Assembly: GCA_965230335.1 (NCBI GenBank)
Contig: CBDDKS010000006.1
Coordinates: 992,001 to 1,056,000, forward strand
Source: CBDDKS01 sp965230335
GTDB lineage: Bacteria; Pseudomonadota; Gammaproteobacteria; Enterobacterales; Kangiellaceae
DNA length: 64,000 nt
Reading direction: 5' to 3'
Both the position numbers and the translations under genes were made by a program. The notes beneath the pieces were generated by a model, which saw only the letters and a program-made list of their open reading frames with translations, was not told the origin of the DNA and searched no databases. Position 1 is the first letter of the stretch. Each line of letters starts with the position of its first letter. Below are positions 25,682-35,117 of the stretch, piece by piece.

Positions 25682-26947
25682 TTAACTTCCTGTTGTCAAT
25701 TGTTCATCAGAGGTAATCTGTGCCGTTTCTGTTTTTGATCCAACAAGAGCATACCAGGCTATATAAATATAGCAGACGGCTGGCACAAGAAAACTGACTT
25801 GAATATTGATATTATCCGCAAAAAAAGCCTGAACAGATGGAATAATTGCACCACCCACAATCGCCATGCAAAGATAACCCGAACTACGTCCCGTATGCTC
25901 ACCCATACCTTTAATCGCTAGAGTAAAAATCGTTGGAAACATAATAGAATTAAACAAACCTACCGCAATAATTGACCACATGGCTGTTTCCCCACTGGAC
26001 GATGTTGAGATCAAAACCATTAAAATGGCACCAATCGCAAAAAAGGTCAGCATATATATTGGCCGAATAATAACCATCAAACCTGCACCCAAAAAGCGGC
26101 CAACCATAGCTGCTCCCCAGTACCATGAGACCATTTTTCCAGCAGAGACTTTATCCATATCATTAACATCAAGTGTAAGAAAATAGTTAACCAAATAACT
26201 ACCGATAGAAACTTCCGCACCTACATAAAGAAATATAGCAATAATACCGTAAAGTAAATGTTTATGCTGGTTCAGTGAAAATGAACTGTGTGATGATTGG
26301 AGATGATCACTCATATTAGCCAAGCGCAAACGCCAGAATGCAAAAGCAACCAAAACAACAGCTCCAGCAATGATTAAATACGGAACCTGTGTTGCTTGAG
26401 CACCTTGATTTTCACTCATATCCGCAAGTATAAGGCTTGCACCGAAATAGGGCCCAATCCAATGTCCAATCGAGTTAATCGCTTGAGCAAAACTGAGTCG
26501 ACTGGCAGCCGTCTTTTCCGAACCCAAAACAGCAATATAAGGATTAGCAGAGACTTGTAGAATAACTATCCCACTTCCTAATATAAATAACGCAAAAAGA
26601 AAAACAACATAAACAGAAACTTCTGCGGCGGGATAAAATAAACAACAGCCAAAAGCAATAGTCAGTAAACCAATAATAATACCATTTTTAGAACCAACCT
26701 TTTCAAGTAAGTGACCCGCAAACGGAGAGACTATAAGGTAAGCCAAGAAAAAACAGACTTGAACAAGGCTTGCTTGAAAATAACTCAATGAAAATGCTGA
26801 TTTTAAATAAGGTAAAAGAATATCATTCAAAGCCGTGAGAAAACCCCAAATAAAAAATAAAACGGTTAATGCCACAAAAGCAAAATATAAATGTCCTTTA
26901 GATGAACTAGCGGTATCTTTGGTATTAATGGATGATTGTTGAGTCAT
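25682..26947 (-). CDS. FucP-type sugar:H+ symporter (MFS)
   Basis: This 421-aa protein has about 12 membrane helices and the FucP/GluP start FVALTVLFFIWGFLTALNDILLPYLK, then AYLIVSPFAGHLLEKVGSKNGI and ASRLSFAQAINSIGHWIGPYFGA. Family members import L-fucose, glucose, galactose or mannose with protons. In this operon the likely cargo is mannose released by the GH92 enzymes. It lies 29 bp after the first GH92 gene of the operon. Confidence 0.9.
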   Translation of the reverse strand: MTQQSSINTKDTASSSKGHLYFAFVALTVLFFIWGFLTALNDILLPYLKSAFSLSYFQASLVQVCFFLAYLIVSPFAGHLLEKVGSKNGIIIGLLTIAFGCCLFYPAAEVSVYVVFLFALFILGSGIVILQVSANPYIAVLGSEKTAASRLSFAQAINSIGHWIGPYFGASLILADMSENQGAQATQVPYLIIAGAVVLVAFAFWRLRLANMSDHLQSSHSSFSLNQHKHLLYGIIAIFLYVGAEVSIGSYLVNYFLTLDVNDMDKVSAGKMVSWYWGAAMVGRFLGAGLMVIIRPIYMLTFFAIGAILMVLISTSSSGETAMWSIIAVGLFNSIMFPTIFTLAIKGMGEHTGRSSGYLCMAIVGGAIIPSVQAFFADNINIQVSFLVPAVCYIYIAWYALVGSKTETAQITSDEQLTTGS

Positions 26948-26976
26948 ATGAATACATACCTTTAAGCAATGAAATG

Positions 26977-29334
26977 TTATTTTTGTTCTGTTGATAGGGA
27001 ATAAGGTCTGGAATCTTTATCAACACCAAATTTTTTATTGGGCTTTTCCCCCATGGTAAAAACAATGCTCCCACCAGACTGGAGATCCTGATGTGTTAAC
27101 CAGGTTTTATTGTATGGATTTTTATTAAAATGAATACTTTGAATATAAGGACTGTTTTTATCATTGTTCTTAGATTCTATAATCAATTGATTTCTATTCT
27201 CAAAAGTCAAGGTCACTTTATCAAACAAAGGACTACCAATGACATACTGATCGGTACCCGGTGTAACGGGATAAAACCCTAAAGCACTAAAAACATACCA
27301 CGCAGATGTTTGTCCATTATCTTCATCACCACAATAACCATCAGGCGTTGGTGCATATAGTTGTTCCATTACTTTCCTGACTTTTTCTTGTGCTTTCCAG
27401 GGTTCTCCTGCGTAGTTGTATAAGTAAATCATATGTTGTATCGGTTGATTACCATGTGCATAATTTCCCATGTTAACAATCTGCATTTCACGAATTTCAT
27501 GAATCGTAAAGCCGTAATAACTGTCATCAAATATTGGCGGCATTTCAAAAACCTCATCTAGTTTTTTGATAAAGGCTTTATCACCGCCCATGAGTGTTTT
27601 TAATCCGGCGATATCATGAAAAACAGACCATGTATAATGCAAACTGTTTCCTTCTGTAAAAGCATCTCCCCACTTTAATGGGTTAAATGGTGACTGAAAG
27701 CTACCATCTTTATTTTTACCTCGCATCCAACCGGTTTCAGAATCAAAGAGATGTTGATAGTTGTAGGCTCTGCTTTTATATTTTTTGGCATCTTCTATTT
27801 TATTTAATTTTTTTGCCAACTTATAAAGATTAAAATCAGCAAAAGCATATTCCAGTGTTCGTGCAGCATTCTCATGAATTTTCACATCGTAAGGTACATA
27901 ACCCAATTGATTATAATAATTGACACCTTCTCTACCTACGGAACTGACAGGTCTACCTTCTTCCACTTCACTATTTTTAACCACTGCTTCGTAAAGTGTA
28001 TCGATATCTATGTTTGTAATTCCTTTCAGATAAGCATCCGCAATATTGATAGCAGAGTTCGAACCAATCATAACACCTCGATGACCTGGACTTGCCCATT
28101 CAGGCAGCCAACCTGATTCTTTATAAGTGTTTGCCAAACCCTGCATAATTTGTGCATCCAGCTCTGGATACATTAAAGTAAAAAATGGAAATACCGCACG
28201 AAACGTATCCCAAAAACCATTATCAGTAAACATATATCCCGGAAGAACTTTTCCATTATAGGGGCTATAGTGAACCATTGTTCCACTCTTATCTATCTCA
28301 TAAAACTTTCTTGGAAATAACAAGACACGGTATAATGCAGAATAAAAAGTTTTCACATGCTCAATATTTGAATCTTCAACACGAATTCGACTCAGTTCTT
28401 TTTGCCAGGCAGTATGCGCTTGTGATTTTGTTCGCTCAAAGCTTTTATGACCTAACTCTCGTTTTAAATTAAGTTCAGCTTGTTCATGACTAATAAAAGA
28501 AGAAGCCACTTTTACATTTACTTTTTCTCCTCGTTTGGTTTTAAAACCAATAATTGCACCAACATGATTACCTTTTGCCTGTGTGATATTTTTCTGTAGT
28601 TTCCAGTTATCTTTCCATGAGTGAGTGATTTCAAAGTCTCGATCAAATTGAGCGACAAAATAATTATGAAAATTTTGAGGTACACCTCCATGATTATTTC
28701 TGGCATAACCAATAATTTTACGCTCTTCGGGAAGAATTTTTATCATGGAACCTTTATTGAATGCATCCAGTAAAATATACGCTGTATCAGATTCAGGAAA
28801 GGTAAATTTAAAATGAGCTGCTCTATCTGTCGGGGAAACTTCAACCGTTGTATCATAATCCGCTAAATAAACTTTATAATAATGAGGTTGCGCCACTTCA
28901 GCTTTGTGTGAAAACCAGGAGGCTCTATCATTTTGATTAAAACGAAGTTTGCCAGTCACTGCCATTAAGGCAAATGCACCATAATCATTTAACCAAGGAC
29001 TCGGTTGATGAGTTTGTTTAATACCACGAATTTTTTCATCGTCATACTTATATGTCCAACCATCCCCAATAGGTGCTGTCATCGGCGTCCAAAAATTCAT
29101 TCCCCAAGGCACTGCAATAGCAGGATAAGTATTGCCGTTTGATAAACTAAACTTGGAGTCAGTTCCCATTAAAGGATTCACGTATTGAACCAAATCCTTT
29201 TCTACAAGACTGGGTATATTGCCCCCTTTATCCAAAGAATGATGATAATCACTCTCTTTCAGAGTACAGGCATTGAGCAATAATAGAACAAAAATAAGAG
29301 GGTATTTCAGATATTTCATTGTTTTATATAGCAT
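26977..29334 (-). CDS. GH92-family lipoprotein with Glu-to-Gln change at the acid site
   Basis: This 785-aa protein is the first gene of the left operon. A start five codons in (29319) is equally possible; both give a signal with lipobox LNAC. GH92 motifs: YVNPLMGTDSKFSLSNGNT, DNGFWDTFRAVFPF, and CGDEDNGQTSAWYVFSALGFYP. At the general-acid site it reads GNQPIQH, with Gln630 (codon 27445-27447) where two paralogues have Glu in GNEPxHH. GH92 enzymes that cleave mannose-1-phosphate caps are, to my recollection, marked by this Gln. Motif GDED also differs from GN(D/E)D. It likely acts on phosphomannosyl or other special alpha-mannosides. Confidence 0.9.
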   Translation of the reverse strand: MLYKTMKYLKYPLIFVLLLLNACTLKESDYHHSLDKGGNIPSLVEKDLVQYVNPLMGTDSKFSLSNGNTYPAIAVPWGMNFWTPMTAPIGDGWTYKYDDEKIRGIKQTHQPSPWLNDYGAFALMAVTGKLRFNQNDRASWFSHKAEVAQPHYYKVYLADYDTTVEVSPTDRAAHFKFTFPESDTAYILLDAFNKGSMIKILPEERKIIGYARNNHGGVPQNFHNYFVAQFDRDFEITHSWKDNWKLQKNITQAKGNHVGAIIGFKTKRGEKVNVKVASSFISHEQAELNLKRELGHKSFERTKSQAHTAWQKELSRIRVEDSNIEHVKTFYSALYRVLLFPRKFYEIDKSGTMVHYSPYNGKVLPGYMFTDNGFWDTFRAVFPFFTLMYPELDAQIMQGLANTYKESGWLPEWASPGHRGVMIGSNSAINIADAYLKGITNIDIDTLYEAVVKNSEVEEGRPVSSVGREGVNYYNQLGYVPYDVKIHENAARTLEYAFADFNLYKLAKKLNKIEDAKKYKSRAYNYQHLFDSETGWMRGKNKDGSFQSPFNPLKWGDAFTEGNSLHYTWSVFHDIAGLKTLMGGDKAFIKKLDEVFEMPPIFDDSYYGFTIHEIREMQIVNMGNYAHGNQPIQHMIYLYNYAGEPWKAQEKVRKVMEQLYAPTPDGYCGDEDNGQTSAWYVFSALGFYPVTPGTDQYVIGSPLFDKVTLTFENRNQLIIESKNNDKNSPYIQSIHFNKNPYNKTWLTHQDLQSGGSIVFTMGEKPNKKFGVDKDSRPYSLSTEQK

Positions 29335-29342
29335 TTTTATTA

Positions 29343-29356
29343 TGCAATCGATTACA
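29343..29356. promoter_or_regulatory. LacI-type operator of the left (GH92) operon
   Basis: TGCAATCGATTACA is a near-palindrome with the central CG typical of LacI/PurR-family operators. It lies just downstream of a minus-strand -10 (TATAAA, plus positions 29373-29378), about +10 to +23, which suits repression. The identical 14-mer stands before the GH85 gene. An extra half-site GTAATCG lies at 29361. Confidence 0.75.
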
Positions 29357-29372
29357 AACTGTAATCGCCCAA

Positions 29373-29378
29373 TTTATA
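29373..29378 (-). promoter_or_regulatory. -10 element for the left GH92 operon
   Basis: On the minus strand TATAAA with a poor upstream -35 (ATTGAA at about 16 bp spacing). The predicted start is near 29366, just ahead of the operator. Confidence 0.45.
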
Positions 29379-29485
29379 CTATCTATCTCTATTATTCAAT
29401 AGCTAAAAATCAAATTGCATTTTATTGATATATATTGTTTACTCTAAATCAAAGCAAAACTTTATAAAAAGATAAAAAACACTCA

Positions 29486-30508
29486 ATGACAACTGTTAAA
29501 AAAGTTTGTGAACTTGCCGGGGTTTCAACAGCGACCATTTCCAGAGCACTCAAAAACCCTGAGCTGGTTAAGGAAAAAACCCGAAAAAAAATCCTAAAAG
29601 CCATTGAAGAAACAGGCTATCGGCCTAATATGCTGGCATCCAGTATTAAAACCGGAAAATCAAATACTTTGCTCGTATTAGTGCCTAACTTATCCAACTC
29701 CTTTTTTTTAAAAATCATTCAGGGAATTGAACAAACCGCTCAAGAAGCGGGATACTCAGTATTACTGGGAGATACTCAGGGCAAACAGGAAATAGAAAAT
29801 AAATACGCCAGTATGGCACTTTCTAACCGCGCAGATGGTATCATTCAGCTCGATCATACTTTTCCTTTTTCTCATTCTGATGCAGAACTCGCCGAACGCA
29901 TTCCTATGATCAGTGTATGCGAACGCATAACGGGTGATAAAGTTTACCCTGTCATTGAATTGGATAACTATAATGCATGCCGTACCTTAGCTCAGCATTT
30001 ACTTGACTTAGGTCATCGTGATTTTGGCATTATCGCTGGTCAAATAGACAGTCAAATATTCCGTGATAGGTTATCGGGCTTTAAAAGCGTCTTAATAGAA
30101 AACCATATATCTTTCGATAATAACAATCTCATTGCAGGGCAATATAGTATTGAGTTTGGGCGTGAAGGTGTCAGAAAATTACTTAACAATCCCCAAAAAC
30201 CAACAGCTATTTTTTGTTTTAATGATGATATTGCACTAGGTGCAATTCATGAAATTAAACAACATGGTTTAAAAGTGCCAGATGATATTTCAATAGTTGG
30301 TTTTGATAATACAAAAGTATCTGCTTATATTGACCCACCACTGACTACAGTTGATCAACCCACCCATGATATGGGACGTAAAGCTGTTGAAGTCATATTA
30401 ACACTTATCAATAAACAGTCCACCATACGTGATCGTGAAATATTTCCCTTTCATTTTATTCAACGCAAAAGCAGTGGCCCAGTAAAGACATCCCAAAAAA
30501 ACCTTTAA
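29486..30508 (+). CDS. LacI-family transcriptional regulator of the N-glycan locus
   Basis: This 340-aa protein has an N-terminal helix-turn-helix and hinge (VKKVCELAGVSTATISRALK, GYRPNMLASSIKTGKS) and a periplasmic-binding-protein-like effector domain (LVLVPNLSNSFFLKIIQGIE, ICFNDDIALGAIHEIKQHGL, SIVGFDNTKVSAYIDPPLTTVDQP). It resembles CytR/PurR-type members. It stands between two divergent operons, each carrying the same operator, so it is almost certainly their repressor. The effector is probably mannose, a mannoside or a phosphorylated intermediate. Confidence 0.93.
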   Translation: MTTVKKVCELAGVSTATISRALKNPELVKEKTRKKILKAIEETGYRPNMLASSIKTGKSNTLLVLVPNLSNSFFLKIIQGIEQTAQEAGYSVLLGDTQGKQEIENKYASMALSNRADGIIQLDHTFPFSHSDAELAERIPMISVCERITGDKVYPVIELDNYNACRTLAQHLLDLGHRDFGIIAGQIDSQIFRDRLSGFKSVLIENHISFDNNNLIAGQYSIEFGREGVRKLLNNPQKPTAIFCFNDDIALGAIHEIKQHGLKVPDDISIVGFDNTKVSAYIDPPLTTVDQPTHDMGRKAVEVILTLINKQSTIRDREIFPFHFIQRKSSGPVKTSQKNL

Positions 30509-30600
30509 TTCACATTGTCATACTCATCTCTTTTCCATATATTAATGATGTCTGTTTTTCCAACTTCAAAAAATCTTGGCCTAACCTCAGCTGAGATGTA

Positions 30601-30629
30601 TTGACAACAAGCTTTATGCTCATTAGTAT
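30601..30629 (+). promoter_or_regulatory. Sigma-70 promoter of the GH85 operon
   Basis: TTGACA (30601-30606), 17-bp spacer, TAGTAT (30624-30629). The predicted start near 30636 puts the LacI-type operator at about +6 to +19. A second possible promoter (TTGACT 30675-30680, 17 bp, TTAATA 30698-30703) lies behind the operator. Confidence 0.6.
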
Positions 30630-30641
30630 TTTCATCCTGAA

Positions 30642-30655
30642 TGCAATCGATTACA
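30642..30655. promoter_or_regulatory. LacI-type operator of the right (GH85) operon
   Basis: TGCAATCGATTACA, identical in all 14 positions and in the same orientation to the operator at 29343-29356. Its place just behind a near-consensus promoter supports repression of the GH85-GH2-symporter-GH92 operon. Confidence 0.75.
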
Positions 30656-30701
30656 TGTAAAAATTATAAAAGAATTGACTATAAAAAAACAGAACAATTA
30701 A

Positions 30702-30720
30702 TAGGGGTTGTTTAAAAGTT
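30702..30720 (+). repeat. Divergent partial copy of the interspersed repeat (copy D)
   Basis: TAGGGGTTGTTTAAAAGTT matches the first half of the repeat arm only. It lies in the leader of the GH85 gene. Confidence 0.3.
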
Positions 30721-30789
30721 CATTGTTTTATCTCTAAAAATATCTGTATAAAAAACATCGTTCATTTCTCTTTCTGTGAGGTTAACCCA

Positions 30790-32559
30790 TTGAAAAACGT
30801 AAACACTGTCTTTCACTTTTTAATGATTGCATTCATCATATTGCCTCAATCATCCTATGCTGATATTAATCACGATAGCCCTCCTTTTGTATTAACCCTT
30901 GATCAGGTTAAATCCTGGAAACCCAATTCATCATTAGCCGATGTTAACAATCGATCCCACATTGCTTTAGCTAAACGTTTCCCGGCACCTTTAAATGCAA
31001 ATCGTCAATTATTGGATACTCAAGTTAAGGTGCTTGTTGCACCGGATGGTATGAATAATTTTGGCAATTACACAGAAACACAAAATAAGTTTAATCTCTA
31101 TAACTTTACCCATTGGTCTCAGATCGATACATTGAATTGGTTTGCTGGCACAGCAACAGAGACGGTTCATATCCCAGCCAAACCATGGATTGATGCAGCA
31201 CATAAAAATGGTGTCAAGGTGATAGGCACCGTTTATCTCGCGGTAAATCAATATGGTGGGAAAATAGAAACCGTAGCATCACTTCTGGAAGGTAATCATA
31301 AGACGGGGTTTCCTGTTGCTCATCAATTGATTCGTATTGCCCAATATTACGGATTCGATGGCTGGTTAATTAACCAGGAAACAGATTTGACACAAACAAC
31401 AGATGCGAAAGATCGATTTATCAGTGGAAAAAAAGAACATAAGGAAGCAAAAAAATTAGCAGAAAAAATACAGGGATTTATGGCATACCTTACTCAAACA
31501 GCACCACCCAGTATGGAAATTCACTGGTATGACTCTATGCTCGCAGATGGTTCTATTCATTGGCAAAACCAATTAAACGATAAGAATGCTATCTTCTTAC
31601 AAAATGGACCTGGTGAAACCAATAAAATAAGCGATGCACTATTTATCAATTATGGATGGAATGCTGATATGCTGCGTCAGTCACATTTAAAAGCCAAACA
31701 ACTCAAACGTTCTCCTTATGAACTCTATTTTGGTGCCGACCTTTGGCCTAAAAGAGATGCTCAAAAGGTTTTCGAAAAAAAAGACTGGTTGCATTGGCTG
31801 TTCCCGGATAGTGGGCAAAAAGCTTTAAGTTCAATCGCCTTATTTGCTAACAATTTTAACTTTAATTACTCAGATAAAAACAAAACATCCACTTTTAGTT
31901 ATTTCCAAAAGAATGAAAATAATGTTCGAAGTTTTTATGATGCAGAAACACGATTATTTGCAGGAGACGACCTTAACATTTATACCAATGATGCCAAATC
32001 TAACTGGCCAGGTATTGCCCGTTATGTTCCCGCGAAATCTGTTTTGTCCAATTTACCTTTTTATACCAGTTTTAATACAGGACATGGCCAATTTAATGCT
32101 GTTAATGGAAAAAAAGTTTCTGGACCCTGGCATAATATCGGACATCAAGATGTTTTACCCACTTGGCAATTTGCTATTAAAGGCGACAATAACTGTCATG
32201 TTTTTTTTGATTTTGATACAGCATATCACGGTGGCAGCTCATTAAAATTACAAGGAGATTTAATTCGAGGAAAAACATCGATCCCTTTATATGAAACCAA
32301 ACTTTTATTGAAAAAAGAATCAACCTTAACCATTGTTTATCAACAACCGAAACAAGCTACAAAACTCTATTTATTGTTAGAAATGTCTGATAACACGTCA
32401 AAAAAATTCATGTTGAAAAAGTATGGTAATTCCTGGTCAAAAAACTCTTACAAGCTCAATCAATATCACAAGAAAATTATTAAAAGAATCAGTTTTGTTC
32501 TGGACAATCAAACAGAAAATACATTTTCGGCAAATATTGGACTTATTCGAATTGATTAG
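30790..32559 (+). CDS. GH85 endo-beta-N-acetylglucosaminidase (ENGase)
   Basis: This 589-aa protein starts at a TTG with GTGAGG nine bases upstream. A signal peptide (cut near SYA-DI) exports it. GH85 enzymes cut the GlcNAc-GlcNAc bond of N-glycans by substrate-assisted catalysis. The key motif YYGFDGWLINQETDL holds the catalytic Asn195 and Glu197. Further GH85 features are FNLYNFTHWSQIDTLNWFAG and KVIGTVYLAVNQYGGK. A beta-sandwich-like C-terminal part (about 450-589) may bind sugar. It is first in the operon with GH2, symporter and GH92, and releases high-mannose glycans from glycoproteins. Confidence 0.92.
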   Translation: MKNVNTVFHFLMIAFIILPQSSYADINHDSPPFVLTLDQVKSWKPNSSLADVNNRSHIALAKRFPAPLNANRQLLDTQVKVLVAPDGMNNFGNYTETQNKFNLYNFTHWSQIDTLNWFAGTATETVHIPAKPWIDAAHKNGVKVIGTVYLAVNQYGGKIETVASLLEGNHKTGFPVAHQLIRIAQYYGFDGWLINQETDLTQTTDAKDRFISGKKEHKEAKKLAEKIQGFMAYLTQTAPPSMEIHWYDSMLADGSIHWQNQLNDKNAIFLQNGPGETNKISDALFINYGWNADMLRQSHLKAKQLKRSPYELYFGADLWPKRDAQKVFEKKDWLHWLFPDSGQKALSSIALFANNFNFNYSDKNKTSTFSYFQKNENNVRSFYDAETRLFAGDDLNIYTNDAKSNWPGIARYVPAKSVLSNLPFYTSFNTGHGQFNAVNGKKVSGPWHNIGHQDVLPTWQFAIKGDNNCHVFFDFDTAYHGGSSLKLQGDLIRGKTSIPLYETKLLLKKESTLTIVYQQPKQATKLYLLLEMSDNTSKKFMLKKYGNSWSKNSYKLNQYHKKIIKRISFVLDNQTENTFSANIGLIRID

Positions 32560-32573
32560 TTGATCGACATCAT

Positions 32574-35099
32574 ATGAAAAAGTTACCCTTAAATGAACAA
32601 TGGCGCTTCCGACAAGTCGGTCAAAATATCTGGTACCCAGCAGAAGTACCTGGATGTAACTTTACCGATCTTGTGAATGCAAAGAAAATCTCTGATCCTT
32701 TTTATCGTAATAATGAAGAAGAATTACAATGGATAGAAAAAGAAGACTGGGAATATATTAAAGAATTTGAACTCAATACAGATTGGTTATTATATTCTGA
32801 TATTGAATTAGTTTTTGATGGCATTGATACCTTTTGTGATATTTATTTAAATGAACATTTGTTGCTATCCAGTCAAAATATGTTTGTTGGCTATCGCGTC
32901 AGTTGTAAAGAACAATTAAACTCAGGTAAGAATTTATTAAAGCTCGTTTTTCATTCCCCTATAAAAAAAACACGCCCTCTTTTTCAAAAAAAAGGGCTTA
33001 TTTATCCTGCTGAAAATGATAAATCTGAAGAGAAACTCAGTGTCTACTGTCGAAAAGCGGCGTATCATTTTGGTTGGGATTGGGGACCAAGATTTGTCAC
33101 CTCTGGAATTTGGAGGGACGTTTATTTATCTGGCATTAAACATGCGCGTATCGATAATATATGGTATCAACAAATATCACTAGATGATGAAAAAGCCTGC
33201 CTTGACTTTCAAATTACGCTTAAAAAAGAAGTAGCTTTTGATGGGCATATCAAACTCAGTTGTGACAATATTCAAGGATTAACATGTGAAGCAGACATCA
33301 TTAAACATTCTGATGACTTACCGATAAGGGTGTCGTTAATTATCGAAAAACCACAACGATGGTGGCCTAATGGTCTGGGAAAAGCCTTTTTATATCATTT
33401 TAAATGCGAACTTTTTTGCAACAACCAATTGATAGACAGTCAATCCCTGGATATTGGATTAAGAACGATTGAGGTTATCAATAAGCCTGATAAAATCGGT
33501 GAATCCTTTTATCTGAAAGTCAATGGCCATCCTGTTTTTATGAAGGGTGCTAATTACATTCCTTCAGATAGTTTTTTGAATAATACGGCACATCATCAAT
33601 ATCAAAAAATATTTGATGATGCTGTCTCTGCAAATATGAATATGCTTCGTGTATGGGGAGGCGGTATTTATGAAAGTGACAAGTTTTATCAGTTAGCTAA
33701 TCAATATGGTATTTTAATATGGCAGGACTTTATGTTTGCCTGTAGTTTGTATCCAGCTGATAAAGATTTTCTTGATAATATCACTCAAGAAGCAGAATAC
33801 AATATAAAACGTCTGAGAAACCACCCTTGCCTGGCTTTATGGTGTGGCAATAATGAAACTGAAATGGGTATAGCCTTTTGGAAATGGCCAGAAAAATTCG
33901 GTTATTCAGAAGAACAATTTCAGACATTAAAACTGGACTATCAGCGTTTATTTAAACAACTGCTACCTACTATATTATCTTATTTGGATCCTCAACGTTT
34001 CTACTTTTCTTCATCACCTATAGGATGTTGGGAAAACCCAGAAGATGATGCACGAGGTAACGCTCATTATTGGGGCGTTTGGCATGGAGAACACGCCTTC
34101 TCCGAATTTAAAAACAGAATTTCACGATTTGTATCTGAGTATGGCTTTCAATCTTTTCCATTAAAAGAATCTGTAAAAAAATATTCTTTATCTAAAGATT
34201 GGCATATTGATTCAAAAGTGATGAAAACCCATCAAAAACATCCTCGCGGCAATCAACTGATTCAAAAATATATGAAGGATGAATTTCAGGATCCGAAAGA
34301 CTTCGACAGTTTTCTCTATCTCAGTCAAATTCAACAAGCATTGGGATTGAAGATCGCATTCGAATCTCATCGTAGTGCTATGCCATATTGTATGGGTAGT
34401 CTTTATTGGCAATTCAACGACTGTTGGCCTGTCGCTTCATGGTCCAGTATAGATTATTATGGAAAGTGGAAAGCTTTACATTATCAAGTAAGACGTTCCT
34501 TTCAACCTATTGCCGTTTTTATTAGTGATTCAAAAACCGAGTTGTCGGTAAAAATAGTTTCTGATCTCATCGTTAACAAAAAATTACGCCTGGAACTAAA
34601 GTTAATCGAATTTGGAGGCCATCTTTTATGGTCTGAAGAAAAAACAGTCCATGTAGAAGGTATGAACTGCACTGTTAGTTGGAAAAATCAAATAGAAGCA
34701 TTTGTTTCAAAATACAATAAATCAGAAATTGTTTTTATAGCAAGACTCTATGATATTACAAACACTATGACAGAGAAACATCAACCCATAAGTGAAGCAT
34801 TTCATTATTTTGTTGCTACAAAAAAATTAAATTTAACATCAACCACACTGACTATCGATGGCAACATGGATAATCACCATTTAGTAGTTCATATGATTGC
34901 TAATCAATTAATGCGTCAAGTTTATATATCACTACCTTATATAGAAAATAATTTTTCAGACAATTTTTTTGATCTTTTACCCAATGAGACAAAAACCGTT
35001 TATTTACCTTTACCTGAAAATAATGATAAAGACTGGTCTGAATTATCAAAAAAACTAACTGTCATATCTCTCTACGATAGCTATTTTAAAAGAATATAA
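32574..35099 (+). CDS. GH2 beta-mannosidase
   Basis: This 841-aa protein has the GH2 order: N-terminal jelly roll (LNEQWRFRQVGQNIWYPAEVPG), immunoglobulin-like domain, and TIM barrel. The acid/base is Glu428 in WCGNNETEMG and the nucleophile Glu522 in SEYGFQS; AAYHFGWDWGPRFVTSGIWR is diagnostic for beta-mannosidases. It has no signal peptide, so it works in the cytoplasm on imported Man-beta-1,4-GlcNAc, the core left after GH85 and GH92 action. It lies 14 bp after the GH85 gene and 18 bp before the symporter gene. Confidence 0.94.
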   Translation: MKKLPLNEQWRFRQVGQNIWYPAEVPGCNFTDLVNAKKISDPFYRNNEEELQWIEKEDWEYIKEFELNTDWLLYSDIELVFDGIDTFCDIYLNEHLLLSSQNMFVGYRVSCKEQLNSGKNLLKLVFHSPIKKTRPLFQKKGLIYPAENDKSEEKLSVYCRKAAYHFGWDWGPRFVTSGIWRDVYLSGIKHARIDNIWYQQISLDDEKACLDFQITLKKEVAFDGHIKLSCDNIQGLTCEADIIKHSDDLPIRVSLIIEKPQRWWPNGLGKAFLYHFKCELFCNNQLIDSQSLDIGLRTIEVINKPDKIGESFYLKVNGHPVFMKGANYIPSDSFLNNTAHHQYQKIFDDAVSANMNMLRVWGGGIYESDKFYQLANQYGILIWQDFMFACSLYPADKDFLDNITQEAEYNIKRLRNHPCLALWCGNNETEMGIAFWKWPEKFGYSEEQFQTLKLDYQRLFKQLLPTILSYLDPQRFYFSSSPIGCWENPEDDARGNAHYWGVWHGEHAFSEFKNRISRFVSEYGFQSFPLKESVKKYSLSKDWHIDSKVMKTHQKHPRGNQLIQKYMKDEFQDPKDFDSFLYLSQIQQALGLKIAFESHRSAMPYCMGSLYWQFNDCWPVASWSSIDYYGKWKALHYQVRRSFQPIAVFISDSKTELSVKIVSDLIVNKKLRLELKLIEFGGHLLWSEEKTVHVEGMNCTVSWKNQIEAFVSKYNKSEIVFIARLYDITNTMTEKHQPISEAFHYFVATKKLNLTSTTLTIDGNMDNHHLVVHMIANQLMRQVYISLPYIENNFSDNFFDLLPNETKTVYLPLPENNDKDWSELSKKLTVISLYDSYFKRI

Positions 35100-35117
35100 G
35101 GCACAGGAATCCCTTTT

